From NCBI GenBank assembly GCA_009692515.1, contig SHZA01000009.1:1-53148 (forward strand): a DNA stretch of 53,148 nucleotides, read 5' to 3'. Origin of the DNA: Bdellovibrionales bacterium (GTDB lineage: Bacteria; Bdellovibrionota; FAC87; UBA2466). Positions 17,718 to 26,079 of this stretch are shown piece by piece. The translations under genes and the position numbers were made by a program. How positions within the stretch are numbered: position 1 is the stretch's first letter; every line of letters starts with the position of its first letter. Below the pieces are notes generated by a model. The model saw only the letters and a program-made list of their open reading frames with translations, was not told where the DNA came from and made no database searches.

Positions 17718-18151
17718 TTGCAGTCGATATCAAGCCGCTTCACTGTTTAGATATTGAAGCGGTGAAATCTATTTCCGAAACAGCGTTTGACAAAGGGTGG
17801 AGTGATAAAGATTTTGCCTATTTTATTGCGCATGATTCTGGGTGTTGTTGGGGAGTGTTTAATAAAAAACGGTTACTCGGGTATTTTTTATCGCTCTTAG
17901 TACAGGGTGAACTGGATATTATCGTAGTTGCTGTGGAAAAAGAGTTTCGTCGCTGGGGTATTGCAGAGATGTTATTAGGGGTTATTTGGGAATTGGTAGA
18001 GGTGAAAAGGGCCTTTCTTGAGGTGGAGGCTGGAAATACTCCCGCTATTAGGCTCTATGAAAAGATGGGATATCGGCAGTATGGAGTTCGTAAAAAATAT
18101 TATGCGGGTCTTAAAGATGCGGTCGTTATGAAAAAAGAAAAAATCGATTAA
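17663..18151 (+). CDS. rimI: RimI-like ribosomal-protein/GNAT N-acetyltransferase
   Basis: GNAT acetyltransferase: the acetyl-CoA loop is FRRWGIAEMLL and motif B is LEVEAGNTPAIRLYEKMGY, closest to RimI, which acetylates the N-terminal alanine of ribosomal protein S18. The only ATG before the fold is 17663, which overlaps the upstream gene by 55 bp and gives an unusual extra head (MGQIFKRQIHSHAASGK). A start nearer 17717 would need ATT or ATA. The first beta strand (IIAVDIKPL) must be included, so a GTG further in is too late. The protein is certain in type and uncertain in start and substrate. Confidence 0.8.
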   Translation: MGQIFKRQIHSHAASGKIIAVDIKPLHCLDIEAVKSISETAFDKGWSDKDFAYFIAHDSGCCWGVFNKKRLLGYFLSLLVQGELDIIVVAVEKEFRRWGIAEMLLGVIWELVEVKRAFLEVEAGNTPAIRLYEKMGYRQYGVRKKYYAGLKDAVVMKKEKID

Positions 18152-18155
18152 AAAA

Positions 18156-18779
18156 CTATTTACTAATCCATCCTCTAATTCTTGGATCGGTGGTTTTATT
18201 TCGTCGATATGAGGGTAGTTGTGGAGAGGAACAAAAGGTACATCTTAAATCTGCGGTATGAATATATTCCGGTTTTATAAATCCTAATTGTTCTTTAATG
18301 ACAAAAGAGCTCAGCGAAAAAAAAGTTTTATTTTCTCTTTTAGAAAGATAAGGGCTTATAAGATTACCATTGTCGCTAAAGGCTGTAATGAGGTCCTGCT
18401 TAACTTCAAAGCAACAGGATTCTAAACAGGGACCAAGAATGGCGTGGATTTGCCCTGCGTAGTTCTCCCAAAGATCCTCTAAATGGGTAACGATCGCATG
18501 GTTAGCTCCTCGCCATCCACAATGAATGGCGGCGATGGGTCCTTTGATGTCTTCGGTAAAAAACAGAACCGGTAAACAATCTGCTGTGAATACCGATAGG
18601 CGAAGACTAGACTCCATCGTATAGGCTCCATCTGCTGGCGGTGGTGAATTGTAGAGAATCGTTAAGTTTGTATTTGTGACCTCCACTAAAGCATTGCCGT
18701 GAACCTGTTGATAAAGTGGACGGGTGTGCCCTTTAGGTTCCTCAACAAAATGATATTCAATATGATTTAAGCGAGGCAT
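18156..18779 (-). CDS. pgeF: PgeF/YfiH laccase-domain protein (peptidoglycan editing factor)
   Basis: A 207-residue protein of the DUF152/YfiH family. Metal and active-site motifs are clear: FTADCLPVLFF, AIHCGWRGA and LGPCLESCCFEV. Members have been reported as purine nucleoside phosphorylases/adenosine deaminases and as an enzyme that removes wrong amino acids from peptidoglycan precursors; which applies here is not visible. It is last in the minus-strand operon, overlapping rluD by 13 bp, and converges with rimI only 4 bp away. Confidence 0.9.
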   Translation of the reverse strand: MPRLNHIEYHFVEEPKGHTRPLYQQVHGNALVEVTNTNLTILYNSPPPADGAYTMESSLRLSVFTADCLPVLFFTEDIKGPIAAIHCGWRGANHAIVTHLEDLWENYAGQIHAILGPCLESCCFEVKQDLITAFSDNGNLISPYLSKRENKTFFSLSSFVIKEQLGFIKPEYIHTADLRCTFCSSPQLPSYRRNKTTDPRIRGWISK

Positions 18780-19726
18780 GGATCATGTTCCATTAAGATT
18801 GAAAGAAAATCGTTGAAGTCGTTAGGTAATGGGGCCACTACCCTAATATGTTTTTCAGTTATAGGATGAGAAAAATCTAAACTCTTAGCGTGAAGTAGAG
18901 TGTGATCAAGGGGCTGCAGCCAATCGGTAATAGCTAGGGAGAGTGAACTGCCTTTGGGTTTACCCTTGCCATAGGTAGGATCTCCCACAATGGGGAATCC
19001 AGTTTCCGAAAGATGAACGCGTAGTTGGTGGGTTCTCCCAGTTTGCGGTGCTAATTCTACATGACTAAAATGCTCGAATCTATCCAGCGATTTCCACTGA
19101 GTGATGGCGGTTCGAGCTTTGTGAGTGCGAGAGCTCATTTTTTTTCTATCTTTGCGGTCTCGGCCAATGGGCAGGGTAATGGTACCGGAGAGGGTGACCT
19201 TCCCATAGGTAATCGCCTGGTATCTCTTTTTAATAGTTCGATTTTTAAACATCTCTGAAAGGAGAACCTGCATCTGTTCAGTTTTTGCTACGAGTAATAC
19301 ACCTGTGGTTCCTTGATCTAGACGATGAACAATCCCAGGGCGTTCGGAGGAAAGTTCGCTGAATTGTGACGAATTTAAATAGTGGAGTAGGTGATGAACT
19401 AAAGTATTCTCTTTTTGGCCTGCACCTGGATGGACAATTACCCCAGCGGCCTTATTTATCGCCAGAAGAAAGTCATCCTCAAATAAAATATCAAGATTTC
19501 CAGGTGTCCCAGTGAGGTGGCTAGCAATAGTCTCGTCAACCAGTTGAAAGGAAACGGTATCGCCAGATTTTAATCGGTGACTAGATTTTAAACAGACGGA
19601 ACCATTAACCTGTGCTCTTTGTAGCTTGATCTGTTCTTGAATAAAGGCTCTACTTTTTCCTGTGTTTTCGGTCAGAAAAGAGTCTAAGCGAGAAGGGGTG
19701 GTCACTGCGAAATCGAGTAGGTTCAA
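18767..19726 (-). CDS. rluD: 23S rRNA pseudouridine synthase RluD
   Basis: RluA/RluD-type synthase of 319 aa. An N-terminal S4 domain (PSRLDSFLTENTGKSRAFI, QLQRAQVNG region) is followed by the catalytic domain with GIVHRLDQGTTGVLLVAK (Asp137), RTHQLRVHLSETGFPIVGD and TLLHAKSLDFSHP. RluD modifies helix 69 of 23S rRNA. The start is TTG, overlapping the upstream gene's stop as TTGA. The following pgeF is a common neighbour of rluD. Confidence 0.93.
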   Translation of the reverse strand: MNLLDFAVTTPSRLDSFLTENTGKSRAFIQEQIKLQRAQVNGSVCLKSSHRLKSGDTVSFQLVDETIASHLTGTPGNLDILFEDDFLLAINKAAGVIVHPGAGQKENTLVHHLLHYLNSSQFSELSSERPGIVHRLDQGTTGVLLVAKTEQMQVLLSEMFKNRTIKKRYQAITYGKVTLSGTITLPIGRDRKDRKKMSSRTHKARTAITQWKSLDRFEHFSHVELAPQTGRTHQLRVHLSETGFPIVGDPTYGKGKPKGSSLSLAITDWLQPLDHTLLHAKSLDFSHPITEKHIRVVAPLPNDFNDFLSILMEHDPCLA

Positions 19727-20355
19727 GTTTTAGAGGTTCCAGTCTTTTGTTCTAGTTGTTCAAAGTAGGTGGATACCGTAATTTGAGGTTCAAGTCGATA
19801 TAACTGAGCTAAATTTTTTAAAAACCCCTGCACGTAAACCTTAGGAGGCAAAATGGGTTGATTATATTCCTCTAAAGCCTTTAAGTACCGGATTGGAATT
19901 TTGGTGATGCGAGAGACGTCTGTCAGAGTTAACCCTTTTTTCTCTCTTATCTGTGAAAGACTTAATTGAGTTGGATCATTATACGAAACCGAATCACCCG
20001 ATGGGATGGCCGTAATTAAAGGGGCCTCCAAGATGGGAGCGATCGTTGAAACATTCGGAATTTGTTTTTGATGATTTTGATTCATAGGTTCCTCAATTGA
20101 AGTGAAGTCGGGTTCTGAAATACGTTTGTCATAAACTCTGCGCTTATCGATATGGGTCAGGGTGACATAAGCGGTTTCTATTTTAATTAAAATGGCCTGG
20201 GTGTCCTCTGCTGGCATCAGGGAATAGGTAGCAAGTGAGTCCTTAGAAAAGGCCGCTTTGACACTTTGATAGGCAGCAGTAATCTCTGCCACACTGGCCG
20301 TCGGGCCGATTCTTAATAGGTCATAAAAGGTTTCTTCGTTTAGTAATTTAGCCAT
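19723..20355 (-). CDS. J-domain-like plus RodZ-type HTH fusion protein
   Basis: A 210-residue protein with two visible parts. Residues about 8-80 look like a degenerate J domain (FYDLLRIGPTASVAEITAAY ... RRVYDKRI) but the HPD motif is absent. Residues about 130-200 form an HTH of the RodZ N-terminal type (LSLSQIREKKGLTLTDVSRI, then IRYLKALEEYN and YVQGFLKNLAQLYRL). There is no membrane segment, unlike true RodZ. It sits between a MinD-like ATPase and rluD and overlaps rluD by four bases. A scaffold role with the ATPase is plausible but is inference. Confidence 0.75.
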   Translation of the reverse strand: MAKLLNEETFYDLLRIGPTASVAEITAAYQSVKAAFSKDSLATYSLMPAEDTQAILIKIETAYVTLTHIDKRRVYDKRISEPDFTSIEEPMNQNHQKQIPNVSTIAPILEAPLITAIPSGDSVSYNDPTQLSLSQIREKKGLTLTDVSRITKIPIRYLKALEEYNQPILPPKVYVQGFLKNLAQLYRLEPQITVSTYFEQLEQKTGTSKT

Positions 20356-20373
20356 AAAAGAGTATTTCTTAGA

Positions 20374-21366
20374 TTAATTCTTTAAAAGATTTCTTAACAC
20401 AGATTCTAGATGAGTCACCGCTGTACTATTAGGCGACTCAATTAAAAAGGGAACTCTCTTTCGAATGGACTGCCAGACACAATTATCATAAGGAATAAAC
20501 CCTACATAATCAACGTGCATTCCGAAATAACGCTCACAAACAATTTGAACTGAGGTGCCGATCTTTGATTCTGCAGAGGTTCGAACCTGGTTCACAATTA
20601 GGGAGAATCTAAATGAATCCATTTTACTTTTTAGGAGTTCCCCTTCAGAGGGAGAGAGTCTGATGACCTCTTTAAGCAGATCCTTAGGAGTGGAAATGCC
20701 TCTCGCATTTTTTTGGTCCATGGCCTGTTCGATGAGTTGTCGAACATAGGGTGTAGGGGTCGAGGCTCGAAGCATTCGATAAAAGGCGGCCTTGATAAAA
20801 CGGTAGGCATTCTCAATACTAGTAGGCTCTGGTGTCACCACAATTATTTTTTTGTCGGCCATGAGAAAAAAGTCTAAGGTATTGTGGGTTGTACCGGCGC
20901 CTAAATCTAATAAAATAAAATCGGCATCGAGCTCTCTAAATTTTCTGCCGAGTTTCGTTTTTTGCACGTGGGGCATGTTCGCAATCCCTGTAGGATCATG
21001 AGCGCCCGATATCAGTGATAGGTTTTTAAAACTGGTAGGCTGAATAAGATCATTGGCATCTTCAACCCGATTATAAAGAAGATCGCTTAGTGTTTGAGTG
21101 GGGTTATTGATTCCCAAACTAGTATGAAGATTCGCTCCACCTAAATCCATATCGACCACAATCACCTTTTTGTGTAACCAGCTGAGAAAAACGGCGAGAT
21201 TTGAGGTGAGTAGTGTTTTTCCAATACCCCCTTTACCGCCGCCAATCGCCCAAATTATTTTCTCAGTGGAGGGAACGGCGACGGGGCCTCGCTTAACAGT
21301 AGTCACAGCCCCAGAGTCATCTACCGGAGGCACACTCGTAATTGAATTGGATTTCAGCAGGGACAA
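20374..21366 (-). CDS. MinD/ParA-like P-loop ATPase (FlhG/YlxH-like)
   Basis: A deviant-Walker ATPase of 330 aa: WAIGGGKGGIGKTLLTSNLA with the signature Lys, VIVVDMDLGGANLHTSLG and FILLDLGAGTTHNTLDFF. The ~38-residue N-terminal extension before the P-loop and the long helical C-terminal part resemble FlhG/YlxH-type or orphan MinD proteins more than cell-division MinD. No MinC, MinE or flagellar genes are nearby. The start is TTG with AAGGA five bases upstream; there is no in-frame ATG. It is first in the operon, 18 bp ahead of the J-like/HTH gene, so a role in polar or spatial organisation is a reasonable guess. Confidence 0.85.
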   Translation of the reverse strand: MSLLKSNSITSVPPVDDSGAVTTVKRGPVAVPSTEKIIWAIGGGKGGIGKTLLTSNLAVFLSWLHKKVIVVDMDLGGANLHTSLGINNPTQTLSDLLYNRVEDANDLIQPTSFKNLSLISGAHDPTGIANMPHVQKTKLGRKFRELDADFILLDLGAGTTHNTLDFFLMADKKIIVVTPEPTSIENAYRFIKAAFYRMLRASTPTPYVRQLIEQAMDQKNARGISTPKDLLKEVIRLSPSEGELLKSKMDSFRFSLIVNQVRTSAESKIGTSVQIVCERYFGMHVDYVGFIPYDNCVWQSIRKRVPFLIESPNSTAVTHLESVLRNLLKN

Positions 21367-21534
21367 AGGATTCCTTGTTTGAATGGATCTTAAGATAATG
21401 AAAGGGGAGGTAACGCTAACCTCATTCTCTCTCTATTATGAGGCTAAGCAGGGAAAAATTCAAACGCTGCGTGACAGGGTTGTCTAGTTAAAAAGTAGAT
21501 CGATTATACGAGGGCCAGACCTGAATTGTGATTC

Positions 21535-21562
21535 TTTGATAAAAGGCACCTAGCGTGATAAT
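21535..21562 (+). promoter_or_regulatory. Candidate promoter for the two-component pair
   Basis: TTTGAT (21535-21540) and GATAAT (21557-21562) with 16 bp between them, about 40 bp before the kinase ATG. The 234-bp divergent region 21367-21600 must also hold the promoter for the MinD-like operon, but I could not pick one with confidence. No GG-N10-GC sigma-54 element was seen. Confidence 0.3.
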
Positions 21563-21600
21563 CATAGGATGAGAAAGCGATTGAATTTTGGCGGGTAACT

Positions 21601-23760
21601 ATGCGAATCGAAACTGTTAGTCATATCATTGCTGCGTTTGTGTCTGGCTCCTTGGGAGTGGCTGCGTTACTTCGAAATTTTAAAAGTCGGCTGACCCTTT
21701 CTTTTACTGCGTTGATGGTGGCCTTAACTATTCATGATTTCATAGGAATACTACGAGGGTTTTCGTCCTATGAAACTTGGGTCGGTCTTTCATGGCAGGG
21801 GTTCTTTGCCCTGCTAGTAGGGCTGCCACTTTTGTGGTTTGGAAAGGAGTTGTTAGGGCAAACGGAAAATGTTTTGGGTAAATGCGCCTCTTTTTATATC
21901 TCTTTTCTCGTATTGGTTTTGCTTTTCATGTCCTTTCCCACCTATACGCAAAATCAGGTGTCTCTAAATTTTGCCTCTCATGCGGCCCTGTTAATTCCTT
22001 TTATAGTCTTTTTATTGGCACTAGATAAAGCGAGCCGCGAAGTATCTTTTCCTAGAGAAAAAATGAGGCTTCATTTTGCGGCATTAGGAGGCGTGGTAGC
22101 TCTTGCTGTATTTGTAACCGACACTCTTCACTACTCGGGAATAGAAAAAATGCCGCCCTTAGGAACCTTGTCCCGTATTCTTTACTCCATTTTTATTTTT
22201 CATACCTTTATACAAAAGGAGCTCATGACCTCAGAGGAGGTATTTACAAAACTAACCCTTTTTGGAGGCATTGCCCTTGTTTTAACTCTTATCTACGCGA
22301 CCCTAGTGAGCTGGGTGGGTGACCAATCGGGTCTATTCTATTTCAATACTTTTATCGCCTCATTTGTAATCATGATTCTTTTTGAGCCCATCAAGAAATT
22401 GGTGACTAAAAATACTCGAAGATTATTTTTGCGTCGTAATTTATTACTAGAGCAGGAACTTAATCTATTCTTAGAGGATCTAGTGGGTACCTTTGAGCCC
22501 CTCGAACTGGCACTAAGAATACAAAGTGTTTTAAAGAAATGTCTTGGAGTTGAAAATTGTCAGCTGTTTTTACTAGAGAAGGACGGGCTTAGTTACAGTC
22601 GTATTTCCACCTCTCCTCAGGAATCCTACGAAGAGTTACCCTCGTCAAATGCATTAATTGAATACATGGCACTGAGAAGGGGACGGCCTTTTGTATTAGA
22701 GACGGTTGAGAATGATAAGGATTTTTTTAGGGCCTCGACTGCACAAAATTTTTGCGAAACCTGTTTAGAGACGATGCGTACCTTGGGGTCCGATTTTATT
22801 ATCCCTATCATTTACGAATCTAAGCCCATTGCTTTTTGTGCCGTGAGAGCGGGGGAGAGGATTATTCTTTCCAATGATCAAATGAGAGTCTTTATCCCTG
22901 TGGCGCGGCAATTGGGTCTGTTATTAAAAAATGCACAGACGTTCGATTATTTAAAAGATCGAGACAAGTTGGCGGTAGTAGGCGAGATGGCTGCTGGATT
23001 GGCTCATGAAATTAAAAACCCCTTGGGAGCTATTAAGGGGGCTGCCGAACTATTGAAGGAGCTGAAGGGTGATGAGGACAGGGCCTCGGATGAATTTTTA
23101 CAGATCATTATTGATGAAACGCAACGACTCTCTAACGTCGTGACCAATTTTTTAGACTATGCAAAACCCAGAAAATTTCATTTGCAGGGGGATTGCGATC
23201 CTTTGAAAGTAATCGACCACACAGCTCAATTGGCATTTAAAGGCTCTAGAATTTCCTTTGAGGTAGAAACCGAAGAAAAGAGCCCTACCATTGAAGTGGA
23301 TGCTGAAGTATTGAAACAAATTTTATTAAATCTATTTTTAAATGCGATACAGGCCACAGAGTCGATGGAGAGACCCTCTTTGAAGGTAAAAATTAGGCGA
23401 ATTAAGGGCAAACGACTTTTTTCTTTGGAGTCATTGCCACTTTTTAAAGTGTGGGAAGGCTGGCGTACTGAGAATATTAATTCGCATGAAGAGCATCTTG
23501 AAATTGAGGTGAAGGATAACGGGCCCGGTATTGATGTGGAAACACAACGGCGATTATTCATTCCCTTTTTTACAACAAAAACGAAAGGGTCGGGTCTTGG
23601 ACTGGCGATCTGTAGACGATTGGTAGAATCGATGAATGGGACTATTCAGGTAAAATCTAAGGTGGGCATGGGCACCTCTTTCATTCTCCATCTTCCAACG
23701 AAACGAAGGGTAATAGAAAAGAGAACTGAATTCACAAAGGTGACGGAGAGAACGCTATGA
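21601..23760 (+). CDS. Membrane sensor histidine kinase, NtrB-like, with GAF domain
   Basis: A 719-residue kinase. The first ~260 residues contain about seven or eight hydrophobic segments, resembling a 7TM-type sensor; a GAF-like domain (LFLLEKDGLSYSRI to SNDQMRVFIPVARQLGLLL) follows. The catalytic core has HisKA AAGLAHEIKNPLGAIKGA with His469, then the N box LLNLFLNAIQA, G1 DNGPGI, FFTTK and G2 GSGLGLAI. Between N and G1 lies an insertion of about 50 residues. Two cysteines (CETC) lie in the GAF-like domain. It overlaps the response regulator by four bases, so they form one signalling unit. The signal is unknown. Confidence 0.93.
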   Translation: MRIETVSHIIAAFVSGSLGVAALLRNFKSRLTLSFTALMVALTIHDFIGILRGFSSYETWVGLSWQGFFALLVGLPLLWFGKELLGQTENVLGKCASFYISFLVLVLLFMSFPTYTQNQVSLNFASHAALLIPFIVFLLALDKASREVSFPREKMRLHFAALGGVVALAVFVTDTLHYSGIEKMPPLGTLSRILYSIFIFHTFIQKELMTSEEVFTKLTLFGGIALVLTLIYATLVSWVGDQSGLFYFNTFIASFVIMILFEPIKKLVTKNTRRLFLRRNLLLEQELNLFLEDLVGTFEPLELALRIQSVLKKCLGVENCQLFLLEKDGLSYSRISTSPQESYEELPSSNALIEYMALRRGRPFVLETVENDKDFFRASTAQNFCETCLETMRTLGSDFIIPIIYESKPIAFCAVRAGERIILSNDQMRVFIPVARQLGLLLKNAQTFDYLKDRDKLAVVGEMAAGLAHEIKNPLGAIKGAAELLKELKGDEDRASDEFLQIIIDETQRLSNVVTNFLDYAKPRKFHLQGDCDPLKVIDHTAQLAFKGSRISFEVETEEKSPTIEVDAEVLKQILLNLFLNAIQATESMERPSLKVKIRRIKGKRLFSLESLPLFKVWEGWRTENINSHEEHLEIEVKDNGPGIDVETQRRLFIPFFTTKTKGSGLGLAICRRLVESMNGTIQVKSKVGMGTSFILHLPTKRRVIEKRTEFTKVTERTL

Positions 23761-25124
23761 GTGGTGAGGTTTTAGTTTTAGATGACGAGTTGAATATTAG
23801 AAGAATTTTAACGGCCATGTTGGAGGCGGAAAAGTATGTGGTTCATGCGGTGGCTACAATTACCGAAGCTAAAGAAAAATTAAAGAGCGGAAAAATACAG
23901 GCAGTTTTATCCGATTTGCGACTGACTCGCGAAGATGGATTGCAGCTTTTAAAGTGGGTGAGGGACGAACAGTTGTCGGTGCCTGTTATTATTTTAACGG
24001 CCCATGGGACGATAGATTCCGCCGTAGATGCTATGAAGCAAGGGGCCTTTGATTATTTAAGTAAGCCCTTTGATCGTGGTGAATTAATTAGCGTGATTAA
24101 AAAAGCGGTTCTTTCCTATAAATTTCAAAGTGAAGAGATAAAAAATTGGAGAGCGGCGGGAAGCGATGTTCCTATGATTGGGGAAAGCCCTAAAATGCTC
24201 AAGCTGTATAGTATTTTAGATAAAGTAGCGGTCAGTGATTCTACCGTTTTAATTTTAGGCGAAAGTGGTACTGGGAAAGAGTTGATTGCGGCCGCCCTTC
24301 ATGAAAGAAGTCGACGGAGACAAGGTCCCTTTATTAAAATTAGTTGTGCTGCCATTCCTGCCACTTTAATGGAGAGTGAACTATTTGGTCATGAACGGGG
24401 CGCCTTCACCGGAGCGATAAGCTCCAAACCCGGGCGATTTGAGTTGGCCGATGGGGGGACTCTTTTTCTAGATGAAATTGGTGAAATGAGTGTGGAGATG
24501 CAGGTGAAACTTCTCCGAGTGCTACAGGAAAAAAGGTTTGAAAGGGTAGGAGGTCTGAGAACACTTACTGTGGATGTTAGGTTAATTACCGCCACCAATA
24601 AGGACCTAGAAAAAGAGGTTCGGGAGGAGCGTTTTCGAAGTGATCTCTTTTATCGATTGAATGTAGTCCCACTATCGCTTCCGCCTCTGCGAGACAGACC
24701 GGACGACATCCCAAGATTGGCAGCCTTCTTCCTAATGAAAATAGGGGATCGCATGGGGAAAACATCGTTAACTATGCAGCCGGAGACACTCGAGTTATTA
24801 ATTCAATACCCATGGCCAGGAAACATTAGGCAACTTGAAAACGTGATTGAACGGGTGATCGTTTTAAGTGAAGGGGGATCTATCACTCCGGAACAGTTGC
24901 CGGAAGAAATTTTAGAATTTGAGGAGTTAAGATTCTCTGAAAGGCAAATAATCGCCGGAGGATCATTAAAAGATATCGTCAAAGATGTGACTCGAAGGAT
25001 CGAGAAAAAAGCGATTGAAGAGGCTCTAGTCGAAACACAAAACAATGTCACCGAGGCGGCTAGAAAACTTAATATCAGTCGCAAAGGCCTTCAATTAAAG
25101 ATGAAGGAGCTTGGTCTTCGGTAA
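23757..25124 (+). CDS. Sigma-54-dependent response regulator, NtrC family
   Basis: A 455-residue activator. The receiver domain has the acidic pocket (Asp9, Asp10) and the phosphoacceptor Asp53 in LSDLRLTREDG; KPFD marks the conserved Lys. The AAA+ domain has GESGTGKE, GAFTGA (the sigma-54 contact loop), LFLDEIGEM and the sensor region RFRSDLFYRLNV. A Fis-type HTH closes the protein (VTEAARKLNISRKGLQLKM). All key residues are present, so it should activate sigma-54 promoters after phosphorylation by the kinase encoded just upstream (ATGA overlap). Target genes are not evident in this window. Confidence 0.96.
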   Translation: MSGEVLVLDDELNIRRILTAMLEAEKYVVHAVATITEAKEKLKSGKIQAVLSDLRLTREDGLQLLKWVRDEQLSVPVIILTAHGTIDSAVDAMKQGAFDYLSKPFDRGELISVIKKAVLSYKFQSEEIKNWRAAGSDVPMIGESPKMLKLYSILDKVAVSDSTVLILGESGTGKELIAAALHERSRRRQGPFIKISCAAIPATLMESELFGHERGAFTGAISSKPGRFELADGGTLFLDEIGEMSVEMQVKLLRVLQEKRFERVGGLRTLTVDVRLITATNKDLEKEVREERFRSDLFYRLNVVPLSLPPLRDRPDDIPRLAAFFLMKIGDRMGKTSLTMQPETLELLIQYPWPGNIRQLENVIERVIVLSEGGSITPEQLPEEILEFEELRFSERQIIAGGSLKDIVKDVTRRIEKKAIEEALVETQNNVTEAARKLNISRKGLQLKMKELGLR

Positions 25125-25223
25125 TCGAAATTTTTTTTTGTAAAAAAACCGAGCGAAGAATCTAAGCCGTTAAGAGGCTGAATGGAGGAGCTGAATAATC
25201 TCGCCAAAATGGTATCGAAGTCT

Positions 25224-25865
25224 CTAAAGCTCAATTCTCATTCCAGCAACTAAGTAGTGAAGGAAACTGAATGTGTACCGCTCCCCCCTCCAACAAACGA
25301 TAGCCCACATTAACGGTGATTTCTGGGTTGAGCTGATAGTTAACTCTGACAACGACCTCCCCCGCCCTTCCTTTCTAAGGCCCTTTTTTTCGGCGCTTAT
25401 CGCCCCCTGTTCTAGGCTCACCTTTGCATCCCGAATTTTTCCAGTAAAGCCAATCCAGAATATCCATTTATCGCTGTCTACTAATCGATAACGATAGGTC
25501 AAACGATAAGAGTTGAATTTATAGACACTGTGGGTATCTGTTCCTGCGGTAAAGGTACTATTTTGAAAATCTATCGGAGAGTAAAGATTTCGAGAGCCCT
25601 TCAGAGTGAGTGGAGCAAAAAGTGCTCGAAACTCACTCCTATCTGTCCAGCGATAGCCTCCATAAACCCTTCCAGAAAGGAAGGGGCCCCCTCCAAAATC
25701 TTTGAGAGAAAATTTTGTACCTGTAGTTCCAGGGATCTTTGCCTCATTCCTGGACTGCCACACCGGCCCAGCTTCCATTTCAAGAAACCATCGATTCTGG
25801 TTCACTTTGTTAGATGAACACCAGGCAAGCACCGTGCTTATTAAAAGAATTAAACCCTTTTTCAC
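25224..25865 (-). pseudogene. Outer-membrane beta-barrel protein, probably frameshifted
   Basis: The longest ORF is 213 aa: signal peptide (KKGLILLISTVLAWCS), then amphipathic strands (FLSGRVYGGYRWTDRSEFRA; YRLTYRYRLVDSDKWIFWIG). In the last third the main frame becomes unlikely (RGRSLSELTISSTQKSPLMW), while the neighbouring frame at 25294-25375 reads KGRAGEVVVRVNYQLN then PEITVNVGYRLLEGGA, excellent barrel sequence. The main frame resumes with YTFSFLHYLVAGMRIEL. So two compensating shifts, one near the G/C tract at 25356-25370 and one at the six-C tract 25283-25288, separate real coding pieces; bases may also be missing near the first. Either a decaying gene or sequencing errors. No nearby partner is obvious. 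Confidence 0.65.
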
Positions 25866-25982
25866 CTGTTAGCCTCTTATCGGTCGATGGCGTAACTATT
25901 TGTTATTGTCATTTGAGGAGATTCCTCCTGTTTCTAAAGGCTGGCCAGCGGGAGAATGTTTATTATCGGTTTTTTATCTCTC

Positions 25983-26012
25983 TTTACAAGGGGTTACAGG
26001 ATAAAGTAAATT
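25983..26012 (+). promoter_or_regulatory. Candidate promoter for the Ysc84-type gene
   Basis: TTTACA (25983-25988) and TAAATT (26007-26012), 18 bp apart, 67 bp upstream of the ATG. Weak consensus but well placed. A small AGGAG/CTCCT hairpin lies upstream near 25916-25929. Confidence 0.25.
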
Positions 26013-26079
26013 AGTCTTAGGATAGTTCTCAATAATGATGATAGAGGTAGTTGGAATCGCTTAGAGTAGGAGTCTGTTT

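Noticed and set aside
19723..20355. RodZ cytoskeletal protein
   Set aside because: Only the HTH is similar; there is no transmembrane segment or periplasmic domain, and the N-terminus is J-like.
20374..21366. Cell-division MinD
   Set aside because: N-terminal extension, no MinC/MinE neighbours, and helical C-terminus fit an orphan or FlhG/YlxH-like ATPase better.
21390..21490. Short ORF (MKGEVTLTSF...) in the divergent region before the kinase
   Set aside because: About 29 codons with no recognisable family; more likely promoter DNA.
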